Shown in pieces: positions 17,624 through 25,591 of a stretch of DNA of 64,000 bases. A program made the position numbers and the translations under genes. How positions within the stretch are numbered: the first letter of the stretch is position 1; each line of letters starts with the position of its first letter. Source of the DNA: Isoptericola halalbus. Its GTDB lineage: Bacteria; Actinomycetota; Actinomycetes; Actinomycetales; Cellulomonadaceae. The stretch spans positions 1 through 64,000 of the forward strand of contig VJZX01000002.1 of the NCBI GenBank assembly GCA_009663185.1, given 5' to 3'. Under the pieces are notes generated by a model, which was given only the letters and a program-made list of their open reading frames with translations, ran no database searches and had not been told where the DNA came from.

Positions 17624-18148
17624 GTGCACGTGCTCCTGGTCGCCGGCTCCGAGCCCGACGCCCGCGCGCTCGCCGACGCCTGGCGGGCCGCGGCGCCGCG
17701 CTGCGTCGTCGAGCCGTTGGTGCTGGTGACGCCCGGTGCGGGGGCCAGTGGGGCGCCGACGCACCCCGCCGGTGTGTTCGTCCCGACGACGGCGCTCGGC
17801 CTGTCGAGCGTCAGCCCGCCGGCCGTCCCGCCCGAGGTCGCACGCCTGCGCGAGCGGGCGGCGGCGGCAGACCTCGTCGTCGTGCACACGGCGGTGCTGG
17901 ATGCCGGCGCGCTGCACGACGGGACCGTGGCCGAGGCGGCGCGGGCCGCCGAGCCGCACGCCGTGCCCGTCGTCGTGCTCGCCGGCCGCGACGAGTCGAC
18001 GCGGCGAGAGTGGTCGGCCGCGGGTGTGAGCGGCGTCCACGAGGTCGGCGACGAGCCCCTGGAGGCGCTGCCGCGGGTGGCGCGCACGTGGGCCCCGGCG
18101 TGGGCCCGTGACGCGACACCGGGTCCGCGCGATCGGCCCATGGTGTGA
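17624..18148 (+). CDS. Short glycerate kinase-like protein
   Basis: 174 residues. The N-terminal HVLLVAGSEPDARALADAWRAAAP and the later VVVHTAVLDAGALHDGTVAEAARAAEPHAVPVVVLAGR line up by eye with the first strand/helix and the LDxQTxxGKxPxGVAxxA...PVVAxAG region of glycerate-2-kinases (GlxK), which are about 380 residues long. The central catalytic part is missing, and GK in the helix is replaced by HDG, so kinase activity is unlikely. It lies between nadA and erpA. GTG start; no clear ribosome binding site, with CACGAT 7 nt upstream. Confidence 0.5.
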   Translation: MHVLLVAGSEPDARALADAWRAAAPRCVVEPLVLVTPGAGASGAPTHPAGVFVPTTALGLSSVSPPAVPPEVARLRERAAAADLVVVHTAVLDAGALHDGTVAEAARAAEPHAVPVVVLAGRDESTRREWSAAGVSGVHEVGDEPLEALPRVARTWAPAWARDATPGPRDRPMV

Positions 18149-18179
18149 GCCACGTCATCGACGTGTGACGATCGCCGCG

Positions 18180-18185
18180 TAAGAT
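18180..18185 (+). promoter_or_regulatory. Candidate -10 for erpA
   Basis: TAAGAT, 37 nt upstream of the erpA ATG; a TTGGAGGAAG ribosome binding site follows, so this mRNA has a leader. No convincing -35 seen. Confidence 0.35.
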
Positions 18186-18222
18186 CGGGAACAGCGTCTC
18201 CGTCCCCGCTGTTGGAGGAAGC

Positions 18223-18573
18223 ATGACCGACACCACCGAGATCGCCACGCACGGCGTGACCCTCACCGAGGTCGCGGCGGGCAAGGTCCGCAGCCTTCTT
18301 GAGCAGGAGGGCCGCGACGACCTGCGCCTTCGCGTCGCCGTGCAGCCCGGCGGCTGCTCCGGCCTGATCTACCAGCTGTACTTCGACGAGCGCATTCTCG
18401 AGGGCGACGCCCTGCGGGACTTCGACGGCGTCGAGGTCGTCGTCGACCGCATGAGCGTGCCGTACCTCGAGGGCGCGACGATCGACTTCGCGGACACGAT
18501 CGAGAAGCAGGGCTTCACGATCGACAACCCCAACGCGGGCGAGTCCTGCGCCTGCGGCGGCTCCTTCGGCTGA
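18223..18573 (+). CDS. erpA: A-type iron-sulfur cluster insertion protein
   Basis: 116 residues of the HesB/IscA/ErpA family, which bind and deliver [2Fe-2S]/[4Fe-4S] clusters to target enzymes. The three conserved cysteines are in VQPGGCSGLIYQLYFD and the C-terminal ESCACGGSF (C-x-C). A strong GGAGGAAG site precedes the ATG. In mycobacteria the equivalent Rv2204c lies near ctaC in the same way. Plausible clients in this window include NadA and the Rieske protein QcrA. Confidence 0.93.
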   Translation: MTDTTEIATHGVTLTEVAAGKVRSLLEQEGRDDLRLRVAVQPGGCSGLIYQLYFDERILEGDALRDFDGVEVVVDRMSVPYLEGATIDFADTIEKQGFTIDNPNAGESCACGGSFG

Positions 18574-18581
18574 CGCATTCC

Positions 18582-18620
18582 ACGACGACCCGGTCGCCCC
18601 TGCGGCGGCCGGGTCGTCGT
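18582..18620. terminator. Bidirectional hairpin between erpA and tusA
   Basis: A 17-bp stem (18582-18598 with 18604-18620, one G-U type wobble) and a 5-nt loop between two convergent genes. Confidence 0.8.
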
Positions 18621-18669
18621 GATGTCCGAGGAACCGGAGCGTGCGTCCCGGAGCGTGCTCGGTGCGGCT

Positions 18670-18951
18670 TCAGCTCGCTCGCAGGCGGACCGTGAGCGCC
18701 CAGTGCTCCGGGCTGCCGTCGTCGGGCACGACGTGGCGCTCGCCGGTCGTGACGTGACCGCGCATGCGCGCCCACGCCGGCACGTCGTGGCGGGCCGCCG
18801 GATCGGTGGACAGGACGACCACGAGCGTGCCGGCCGGCAGGTCGCGCGCGCGGGCGGCGAGGCGGATGACCGGGAGGGGGCAGCGCAGACCGCGCGCGTC
18901 GACGACCTCGGTGGCGTTGAATTCCGTGGCGTCCGGCCGCGCGTCGGTCAC
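18670..18951 (-). CDS. TusA-family sulfur carrier
   Basis: 93 residues with the TusA/SirA fold. VVDARGLRCPLPVIRLAARARDL carries the persulfide-accepting cysteine in the CPxP motif, followed by GTLVVVLSTDPAARHDVPAW. TusA proteins accept sulfane sulfur from a cysteine desulfurase and pass it to thiolation or cofactor pathways. The GTG start overlaps the stop of the desulfurase-like gene by GTGA, so the two are translationally coupled. Some actinobacteria are annotated with both domains as one fused protein. Unlike its partner, this protein keeps its catalytic residue. Confidence 0.88.
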   Translation of the reverse strand: MTDARPDATEFNATEVVDARGLRCPLPVIRLAARARDLPAGTLVVVLSTDPAARHDVPAWARMRGHVTTGERHVVPDDGSPEHWALTVRLRAS

Positions 18952-20111
18952 AGCCCGCCCACCCCGAGCATCTCGCGGACGCGCGCGACGGCGTCGGGCA
19001 GCACCGCCAGGAGGCGGTCGACGTCCTGCTCGGTCGTCGACCGGTCGAGCGCGATGCGGACGTTGCCGTGCGTCAGGACACCCATGGCCGCCAGCACGTG
19101 CGACGGCTCGAGCGTGCTCGCCGTGCAGGCCGACCCCGAGCCGACCCCGATCCCGGCACGGTCGAGCTCGGTGAGCAGCGCCTCGCCGTCGACGTAGAGG
19201 AACGAGAACGTGGCGACGTGAGGGAGTCGGGCGTCCGGGTCCCCGACGACCTCGACGTCGGGGATGGTGGTGACGGCGCCCCGGACCCGGTCGACCAGCG
19301 CGCGACGCCGCGCGTCCTCGGCCACGCGGTCGGCCTCGACCGCCTGGAGCGCGACGGCGGCGGCGAACGCGGCCGGGACGCTCACCCCGCCCGGCGCCCA
19401 CGGCTCGGGATCCTCGGGGCCCGTCGGGACGAGCCGGACCCGCTCGCGCGCCGCGAGCACGCCCACGCCCGCCGGGGCGCCCCAGTCTGCCGGGTCGGCC
19501 GCGAGCAGGTCCCAGGCGGGAGGGACGGCGGCATGGCCGAGGCTCGCCCCGGCGTCGACCAGGAGCGGAACCCCCGCGGTCCGGGCCGCGGCGTGGACCT
19601 GCTCGACCGGCTGAAGCGTGCCCACCTCACCGTTGGCGTGCTGCAGGGCCGCCAGGGCCACCCCGGGGGAGGCGACGGCGTCGGTCATCGCCTGGGCGTC
19701 GACGCGGCCGAACCGGTCGACCGCGACGTCGACGCGGCGCCCGCCGTGCATCGTCGCCGCCGCCTGCGCGGCGTGCAGGACGGCGGCGCGCTCGACCGCG
19801 CCGACGACGACGTCCACGCCCGCGCGACGGCGGCCCGCCGCAGCGGCCAGGACGGCGGCGTGGAGCGCCGTCGGGTGGCTGTGGGTGAACCGCACCTCCT
19901 CGGTGCGGGCGCCGAGGACGGCCGCCGCGGCCTCGCGCGCGCCGTCGAGCAGGGCCGCGGCGCGGCGGCCCTCGGTGTGGAGACGGCGAGGGTCGGCCCA
20001 GCCGTCGTCGAGCGCCTGGAGGAACGCCTGGCGGGCCAGCGGGTGCCAGGGCGCCCGTCCGCCGTTGTCGAGGCGCACGCGTGCGGGTGCGGGCGGGGTG
20101 GTGTGCGTCAC
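18948..20111 (-). CDS. Cysteine desulfurase-like protein lacking the PLP lysine
   Basis: 387 residues with the overall NifS/IscS layout: RLDNGGRAPWHP, VRFTHSHPTALH, QHANGEVGTLQPV, VDAGASLGHAAV, the Cys loop GSGSACTASTLEPSHVLAAMG and NVRIALDRSTTE. The active cysteine and C-terminal Arg are kept. However, the Schiff-base segment (IscS SGHKIYGPKG) reads DPADWGAPAG, the PLP-stacking His in the EH motif is Arg, and the phosphate-loop TSGATES is THSHPTALH. The whole protein contains no lysine, so it cannot hold PLP as an internal aldimine. It overlaps tusA by GTGA. It may be a pseudo-enzyme acting as a persulfide or scaffold partner; canonical desulfurase activity is not expected. Confidence 0.8.
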   Translation of the reverse strand: MTHTTPPAPARVRLDNGGRAPWHPLARQAFLQALDDGWADPRRLHTEGRRAAALLDGAREAAAAVLGARTEEVRFTHSHPTALHAAVLAAAAGRRRAGVDVVVGAVERAAVLHAAQAAATMHGGRRVDVAVDRFGRVDAQAMTDAVASPGVALAALQHANGEVGTLQPVEQVHAAARTAGVPLLVDAGASLGHAAVPPAWDLLAADPADWGAPAGVGVLAARERVRLVPTGPEDPEPWAPGGVSVPAAFAAAVALQAVEADRVAEDARRRALVDRVRGAVTTIPDVEVVGDPDARLPHVATFSFLYVDGEALLTELDRAGIGVGSGSACTASTLEPSHVLAAMGVLTHGNVRIALDRSTTEQDVDRLLAVLPDAVARVREMLGVGGL

Positions 20112-20418
20112 ACGGTCTCCCGGTCGTGGTCGAGATGCTCCGGGAGGCGAGCACGACGGCGGTGCCGAGCCTCCCACCTACGATGCTGCCACCCTCGCTG
20201 GGCATCGTCGGCACCGAGGTTCTGACACCCCGTTGGCATGTGTGGTGAACAGCGGCGACGTCGGCGTCGGGGTGCGGATCTCGTCACGCAGGAACGGGGG
20301 GATTCTGGCGTCGAACTCGTGAAGGGCGCGATAGGCTGCATCCCATCGAGGACGAAGGTCCTGCCCGCGCGCCCTGAGTAGGTGGTCTGCGGGACGGACG
20401 TGACGTGAAAGGCCCCCC
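20112..20418 (+). other. Intergenic region upstream of ctaC
   Basis: 307 bp between the divergent desulfurase-like gene and ctaC with no supportable coding frame. It should hold both promoters. A weak -10 candidate TAGGCT (20332-20337) faces ctaC; no clear -35, riboswitch or terminator was recognised. The AAAGG at 20408-20412 is the ctaC ribosome binding site. Confidence 0.5.
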
Positions 20419-21342
20419 TTGCACTCGAAGCCCCCCACCCGCACCCGGCGGCGGGTCCTGCTGCGGACGACGGCGCTCAGCGCCGTCGTCGCGCTGCTGG
20501 CCGCCGGCTGCGCCAGCGAGACCGTCCAGCGTGGATACCTCCCCGGCTATGGCGACGGGGAGGTGACCAACCAGACCGAGCGAATCACCAACCTGTGGGT
20601 CGGCTCCTGGATCGCCGCTCTCGCCGTCGGCGTGATCACGTGGGGCCTGATGCTGTGGAGTGTCGCCGCGTACCGCAAGCGCCGCGACGACCACCAGCTC
20701 CCGGTGCAGACGCGCTACCACATGCCGCTCGAGATCATGTACACGGCCGTGCCGATCATGATGGTGCTCGTGCTCTTCTACTACACCGACCGCGACACGG
20801 ACGCCCTGCAGGACACGAGCGCCCAGCCGGACGTGAGGATCCAGGCCATCGGCAAGCAGTGGAGCTGGGACTTCAACTATGTCGACGACCAGGTCTACGA
20901 CACGGGCCAGCACCTGCTCGACGTCGGCGGCCAGACCGCCGAGGAGACGGTCGACGGCGCGCCGGGCACGTCCGAGCAGCTGCCGACGCTCTACCTGCCG
21001 GTCGGCGAGACGATCGAGTTCTCGCTCGACTCGCGAGACGTCATCCACTCGTTCTGGATCCCGGCATTCCTGTACAAGCAGGACATGATCCCGGGCCGGA
21101 CCAACACGTTCCAGGTGACGCCGACGCGCGAGGGCACGTACGCCGGCAAGTGCGCCGAGCTCTGCGGCGAGTTCCACTCCGGCATGCTCTTCAACGTCAA
21201 GGTGGTCGACCGCGCCGAGTACGACGCGCACATGGACGACCTGCGCGCCGCCGGCCAGACCGGTGAGCTCGGCATGGACCTCAACCGCCAGCAGCGCGAC
21301 TACGAGCGGTACCCGAGCACCACCGAGGAGGCCGAGCACTGA
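20419..21342 (+). CDS. ctaC: Cytochrome c oxidase subunit II
   Basis: A 307-residue lipoprotein subunit of the aa3 oxidase carrying the CuA electron entry site. The signal peptide ends in a lipobox LLAAGC; two transmembrane helices follow (about 55-77 and 95-118). The periplasmic cupredoxin domain has [20 protein letters not shown] and the CuA ligands in [12 protein letters not shown]. The start is a TTG preceded by AAAGG with 6-nt spacing; the basic [12 protein letters not shown] begins the signal peptide. ctaD starts at the base where ctaC ends. Confidence 0.95.
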   Translation: MHSKPPTRTRRRVLLRTTALSAVVALLAAGCASETVQRGYLPGYGDGEVTNQTERITNLWVGSWIAALAVGVITWGLMLWSVAAYRKRRDDHQLPVQTRYHMPLEIMYTAVPIMMVLVLFYYTDRDTDALQDTSAQPDVRIQAIGKQWSWDFNYVDDQVYDTGQHLLDVGGQTAEETVDGAPGTSEQLPTLYLPVGETIEFSLDSRDVIHSFWIPAFLYKQDMIPGRTNTFQVTPTREGTYAGKCAELCGEFHSGMLFNVKVVDRAEYDAHMDDLRAAGQTGELGMDLNRQQRDYERYPSTTEEAEH

Positions 21343-23183
21343 TGGCCACGAGCTTCGACACCGTCTACGCCGGCGAGACCGCGGTCGTCCCGGGTCTGGC
21401 GCCCAAGCGCCAGAACCTCGGGCGCACGGTGATCAAGTGGATCACCTCGACCGACCACAAGACGATCGGCTACCTGTACCTCATCACGTCGTTCTTCTGG
21501 TTCGCCGTGGGAGGCATCCTCGCCCTGCTCATCCGCGCCGAGCTGTTCATGCCCGGCATCCAGGTCGTGCAGAGCAAGGAGCAGTACAACCAGCTCTTCA
21601 CGATGCACGGCACGATCATGCTGCTGCTGTTCGCGACCCCGCTGTTCGCGGGCTTCGCCAACGTGATCATGCCGCTGCAGATCGGCGCCCCTGACGTCGC
21701 GTTCCCGCGCCTCAACATGTTCGCGTACTGGCTGTTCCTGTTCGGAGGCCTCATCGTCGGGGCGGGCTTCTTCACCCCCCAGGGCGCGGCATCGTTCGGT
21801 TGGTTCGCCTACGCGCCGCTCAACAACACGACGTTCAGTCCGGGGCTCGGCGGTGACCTGTGGGTCTTCGGCCTCGCGCTCGCCGGATTCGGGACGATCC
21901 TCGGTGCGGTCAACTTCATCACCACGATCATCACGATGCGCGCACCGGGCATGACGATGTTCCGGATGCCGATCTTCACCTGGAACACGCTCGTCACGAG
22001 CCTGCTCGTGCTCATGGCGTTCCCGCCCCTGGCCGCGGCGCTGTTCGCGCTCGGCGCGGACCGTCGCTTCGACGCCCAGGTCTTCAACCCGGACAACGGC
22101 GGCGCCATCCTCTGGCAGCACCTGTTCTGGTTCTTCGGTCACCCCGAGGTGTACATCATCGCGCTGCCGTTCTTCGGCATCGTGTCCGAGGTCTTCCCGG
22201 TCTTCAGCCGCAAGCCGATCTTCGGCTACAAGGGTCTCGTCTACGCGACGATCGCCATCGCCGCGCTGTCCGTGACCGTCTGGGCGCACCACATGTACGT
22301 CACCGGCGCGGTGCTGCTGCCGTTCTTCGCCTTCATGACGATGCTCATCGCCGTCCCGACGGGTGTGAAGTTCTACAACTGGATCGGCACCCTGTGGCGG
22401 GGCAAGATCACCTTCGAGACGCCGATGCTGTGGGCCATCGGCTTCCTGGTGACGTTCCTCTTCGGTGGGCTTACGGGCATCATCCTGTCCAGCCCGGCCC
22501 TCGACTTCCACCTGTCCGACTCGTACTTCGTCGTCGCGCACTTCCATTACGTCGTGTTCGGCACCGTGGTGTTCGCGATGTTCTCCGGGTTCTACTTCTG
22601 GTGGCCGAAGATGACGGGCCGCATGCTCGACGAGCGCCTCGGCAAGCTGCACTTCTGGATGCTTTTCATCGGGTTCCACATGACGTTCCTCATCCAGCAC
22701 TGGCTGGGCGTCGAGGGCATGCCGCGTCGGTACGCGGACTACATGCCCGACGAGGGCTTCCTGTGGGAGAACCAGGTCTCGACCGTCGGTGCGTTCATCC
22801 TCGCTGCATCGACCCTGCCGTTCCTGTGGAACGTGTACGCGACCTGGCGCAACGCGCCCAAGGTGACGGTCGACGACCCGTGGGGTTACGGCCGCTCGCT
22901 CGAGTGGGCGACCTCGTGCCCGCCCCCGCGGCACAACTTCACGTCGCTGCCGCGGATCCGTAGCGAGTCGCCAGCGTTCGACCTGCACCACCCCGAGGTC
23001 GTCGCGATGGAGCACCCGCAGCTCGTGCCGGGGCCGCTCGACCAGGTCTACGGCGGTCCGCACCGTGCTGGCCAGGCCGCGCTGGCCGAGGAGCGCCGCA
23101 TCCAGGACTACCCGGAGAAGCACCAGTCCACGACGACGGTGATCGACGGTGAGCGCCCCGAGGACGAGGAGACCGGCAAGTGA
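21342..23183 (+). CDS. ctaD: Cytochrome c oxidase subunit I
   Basis: The 613-residue, 12-helix catalytic subunit of the aa3 oxidase that reduces oxygen at the heme a3-CuB centre. The low-spin heme His is in [13 protein letters not shown], the CuB His and cross-linked Tyr are in [22 protein letters not shown], further CuB ligands are in WAHHMYVTG, and heme ligands are in [11 protein letters not shown]. The C-terminal cytoplasmic tail is long and Glu/His/Pro-rich, as in other actinobacteria. The ctaF GTG overlaps its stop. Confidence 0.97.
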   Translation: MATSFDTVYAGETAVVPGLAPKRQNLGRTVIKWITSTDHKTIGYLYLITSFFWFAVGGILALLIRAELFMPGIQVVQSKEQYNQLFTMHGTIMLLLFATPLFAGFANVIMPLQIGAPDVAFPRLNMFAYWLFLFGGLIVGAGFFTPQGAASFGWFAYAPLNNTTFSPGLGGDLWVFGLALAGFGTILGAVNFITTIITMRAPGMTMFRMPIFTWNTLVTSLLVLMAFPPLAAALFALGADRRFDAQVFNPDNGGAILWQHLFWFFGHPEVYIIALPFFGIVSEVFPVFSRKPIFGYKGLVYATIAIAALSVTVWAHHMYVTGAVLLPFFAFMTMLIAVPTGVKFYNWIGTLWRGKITFETPMLWAIGFLVTFLFGGLTGIILSSPALDFHLSDSYFVVAHFHYVVFGTVVFAMFSGFYFWWPKMTGRMLDERLGKLHFWMLFIGFHMTFLIQHWLGVEGMPRRYADYMPDEGFLWENQVSTVGAFILAASTLPFLWNVYATWRNAPKVTVDDPWGYGRSLEWATSCPPPRHNFTSLPRIRSESPAFDLHHPEVVAMEHPQLVPGPLDQVYGGPHRAGQAALAEERRIQDYPEKHQSTTTVIDGERPEDEETGK

Positions 23184-23581
23184 AGATCGAGATCAGGCTC
23201 TTCCTGTGGCTCGCCCCGTTCTTCCTGGGTGCGGGGATCGTCTACGGCTTCCTGACCGACTGGGAGGAGCCCGTCGGCTACCTCGGGATGCCCCTCGTCG
23301 GTGGCTTGATGGCCATGGTGGGTGCGTATCTGGCGCTCACGGCGCGCCGCATCGACCCGCGTCCTGAGGACGACGAGGAGGGCGAGATCGCCGACGGTGC
23401 CGGTGACCAGGGCGTGTACTCGCCGTGGAGCTGGTGGCCGCTCGTCATCGGCTCCGCCGCGGCCGTGGCGTTCCTGAGCCTCGCGGTGGGCTGGTGGGTG
23501 CTGTACGTCGGCCTCATCCTCGGCGTCGTCGGGCTCGTGGGGTGGGTGTTCGAGTACTCTCGCGGCCAGCACGCGCACTGA
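23180..23581 (+). CDS. ctaF: Cytochrome c oxidase subunit IV, actinobacterial type
   Basis: 133 residues with four transmembrane helices (about 5-25, 35-55, 85-103 and 106-125) and the typical opening [31 protein letters not shown] and ending [16 protein letters not shown]. This small subunit is specific to the actinobacterial bcc-aa3 supercomplex (M. tuberculosis ctaF, Rv2199c). The GTG start overlaps the ctaD stop, and a strong hairpin terminates the ctaC-D-F operon. Confidence 0.95.
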   Translation: MKIEIRLFLWLAPFFLGAGIVYGFLTDWEEPVGYLGMPLVGGLMAMVGAYLALTARRIDPRPEDDEEGEIADGAGDQGVYSPWSWWPLVIGSAAAVAFLSLAVGWWVLYVGLILGVVGLVGWVFEYSRGQHAH

Positions 23582-23618
23582 CGCGAGCCGGCGCCGGCGG
23601 CCGGCTGGGGCGCTTCCG

Positions 23619-23655
23619 GAGGGGCTCTTCGCTCATGACGAGCGAGGGGCCCCTC
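23619..23655 (+). terminator. Terminator of the ctaCDF operon
   Basis: A 16-bp stem (23619-23634 with 23640-23655, two G-U wobbles) and an ATGAC loop, 38 nt after the ctaF stop. Confidence 0.8.
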
Positions 23656-23813
23656 CGTCGTGCAGACGTGCGGCTTGCCGGGGTTGTCCGTCCCGTCGGG
23701 GCACGGACCTCACAGTTCGGCAACGATTGGTGCCCGGGTCGACGATCTGGTTCCGACATAGGGTGTTGCGTGATGGACTGACGCCTCACGTCTGCCTGAG
23801 AAGGAGCACCACC

Positions 23814-24656
23814 GTGTACGTCCCGAAGAAGCTTGCGGCGCTGGCGTCGGCCGCCGTGATGGCCCTCGCCCTCGGCGCGTGCGCGAGTGAAGAGCCTGCC
23901 ACACCCACCGGTGGCGGTGCCGCCGCAGAGCCCGAGGTCGCGCCGGCGTCTAACCTCACCGAGCTGGTCGAGCAGATGGGGGCGATGCAGGAGGAGGCGT
24001 CGTCCGTTCACGTCGAGATGGCGTACAGCGGCGAGCTGGCCAAGGCCACGGGCATGGACGCCAGCACCAGCACGGCCGACATCGCGTACGGAGGATCGCT
24101 CACGACGACGACGATGCAGATGTCGATGGCCATGATGGGCATGGACATGGACCTCATCCTCGTCGACGGGGTCATGTACATGGGCATGGGCGAGCTGAGC
24201 GACGACAAGTACTTCTCCATGTCGCTCGAGGAGCTGGCCGAGGACCCCAGCATGTCGGCCCTGCTCGACCAGATGGACTCGATCGACCCCACGGCACAGG
24301 CCGAGGCGATGGCGGATGCGGTGACGTCGTTCGAGCACACGGGCACCGAGCAGGTCGACGGTGTGGAGGCCGAGGTCTACACGATGACCGTCGACCCGAC
24401 AAAGATCGATCCGGCCGCCGCCGGTCTCGACGAGTCCATGGTCGGCGAGATGGACGAGTCCATGGCCGGTGAGATGACGATCACCTACGCGATCGGTCCC
24501 GACGGGCTGCCGCTCGAGTCCGACATCACCATGGACGTCGACGGTCAGGAGCTCGTCGTGGAGTCGACCTTCAGCGCCTGGGGCCAGCCGGTCGACGTCC
24601 AGGCGCCGCCGAAGGCCGACGTGGTGCCCTACTCGGAGTTCGCCAAGCAGCGCTGA
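23814..24656 (+). CDS. Met-rich lipoprotein, LppX/LprAFG-like
   Basis: 280 residues. The signal peptide ends in the lipobox ALGACAS, so the mature protein is lipid-anchored outside the membrane. The remainder resembles the LppX/LprAFG half-barrel fold (AIAYGGSL-like strands, DLILVDGVMYMGMG, ADVVPYSEF). Roughly 24 methionines occur in the mature part, clustered in MQMSMAMMGMDMD and YMGMG. An 8-residue repeat DESM(V/A)GEM occurs twice (24429-24476). The GTG start is chosen from the GAAGGAG site 8 nt upstream. It lies between the aa3-oxidase operon and sodA. LprG-type proteins carry lipids; a metal-binding role for the Met clusters is only a guess. Confidence 0.75.
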   Translation: MYVPKKLAALASAAVMALALGACASEEPATPTGGGAAAEPEVAPASNLTELVEQMGAMQEEASSVHVEMAYSGELAKATGMDASTSTADIAYGGSLTTTTMQMSMAMMGMDMDLILVDGVMYMGMGELSDDKYFSMSLEELAEDPSMSALLDQMDSIDPTAQAEAMADAVTSFEHTGTEQVDGVEAEVYTMTVDPTKIDPAAAGLDESMVGEMDESMAGEMTITYAIGPDGLPLESDITMDVDGQELVVESTFSAWGQPVDVQAPPKADVVPYSEFAKQR

Positions 24657-24695
24657 CCACCCGGGCGAGAGGAACCACCCCGGCGGGGCCATGGA

Positions 24696-24730
24696 GGAAG
24701 GGCCCGCACGCAGCGCGTGCGGGCCCTTCC
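24696..24730. terminator. Bidirectional hairpin terminator
   Basis: A perfect 16-bp stem (24696-24711 with 24715-24730) and a 3-nt loop between the convergent lipoprotein and sodA genes. Confidence 0.85.
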
Positions 24731-24748
24731 ACGTACGTCCAGGTGGCG

Positions 24749-25375
24749 TCAGGCCGGGACGATCAGGCCCGCGGTCTGTGCCTTGGCGCGCTGGAGGCGC
24801 TCCTCGGCGTCGGCCCAGTTGACGATGTTCCACCAGGCCTTGATGTAGTCCGGGCGGACGTTCAGGTAGTCCAGGTAGTAGGCGTGCTCCCAGCAGTCGA
24901 GCAGCACGATCGGCGTGAGGCCGAGGGTGATGTTCGCCTGCTGGTCGTACAGCTGGACGATGATGAGCTTCTGGCCGATCGAGTCCCACGCGAGGATCGC
25001 CCAGCCGGAGCCCTGCACACCCGTCGCGACGGCGGTGAAGTGCGCCTTGAACTTCTCGAACGAGCCGAAGTGCTCGTCGATCGCGGCGCCGATCTCGCCG
25101 GTCGGCGCGCCGCCGCCCTCAGGGGAGAGGTTGGTCCAGAACGCCGAGTGGTTCACGTGGCCGCCGAGGTTGAACGCGAGGTTCTTCTCATGCATGTTGA
25201 CGGCGGCCAGGTCGCCGTTGTCGCGCGCCTCCTCGAGCTTCTCCAGCGCCGTGTTCGCACCCGCCACGTAGGTGTTGTGGTGCTTGGAGTGGTGCAGCTC
25301 CATGATCTTTCCCGAGATGTGAGGCTCGAGCGCACCGTAGTCGTAGGTGAGGTCAGGGAGCGTGTAGACAGCCAT
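24749..25375 (-). CDS. sodA: Superoxide dismutase, Mn/Fe type
   Basis: 208 residues; dismutates superoxide. Metal ligands can be placed in [12 protein letters not shown] (first His), [12 protein letters not shown] (second His) and [14 protein letters not shown] (Asp and His). The substrate-channel His/Tyr are in SKHHNTYV. The [10 protein letters not shown] region has a Gly-Val-Gln-Gly-Ser-Gly-Trp stretch; Mn versus Fe preference cannot be settled by eye. The ATG has a clear GGAGG site upstream. Its position beside the respiratory complex genes makes sense for oxidative-stress defence. Confidence 0.95.
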   Translation of the reverse strand: MAVYTLPDLTYDYGALEPHISGKIMELHHSKHHNTYVAGANTALEKLEEARDNGDLAAVNMHEKNLAFNLGGHVNHSAFWTNLSPEGGGAPTGEIGAAIDEHFGSFEKFKAHFTAVATGVQGSGWAILAWDSIGQKLIIVQLYDQQANITLGLTPIVLLDCWEHAYYLDYLNVRPDYIKAWWNIVNWADAEERLQRAKAQTAGLIVPA

Positions 25376-25517
25376 GCTGAGGTACCTCCTGGATCGGTTC
25401 GCACGCCAGGACAGACGTGCGGCAGGGACGTCGTACCGGACCGGACGGGCTTCACCGGTCGCTGCTGTGCCACACCTGGGGGCCGCCGGCCCGCCAGGGC
25501 GTGCACCGCCCGAGAAC

Positions 25518-25575
25518 GACGGTGACCCACGCACCAGTCCCGCAGGAGCGGGGTCGAGGTGCGTGGGCCACCGTC
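25518..25575 (-). terminator. Terminator after qcrB
   Basis: An 18-bp stem (25518-25535 with 25558-25575, one wobble) with a 22-nt loop containing an inner CCCGC/GCGGG hairpin, 17 nt downstream of the qcrB stop. Confidence 0.8.
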
Positions 25576-25591
25576 CTAGCCTGCAGGAGTC

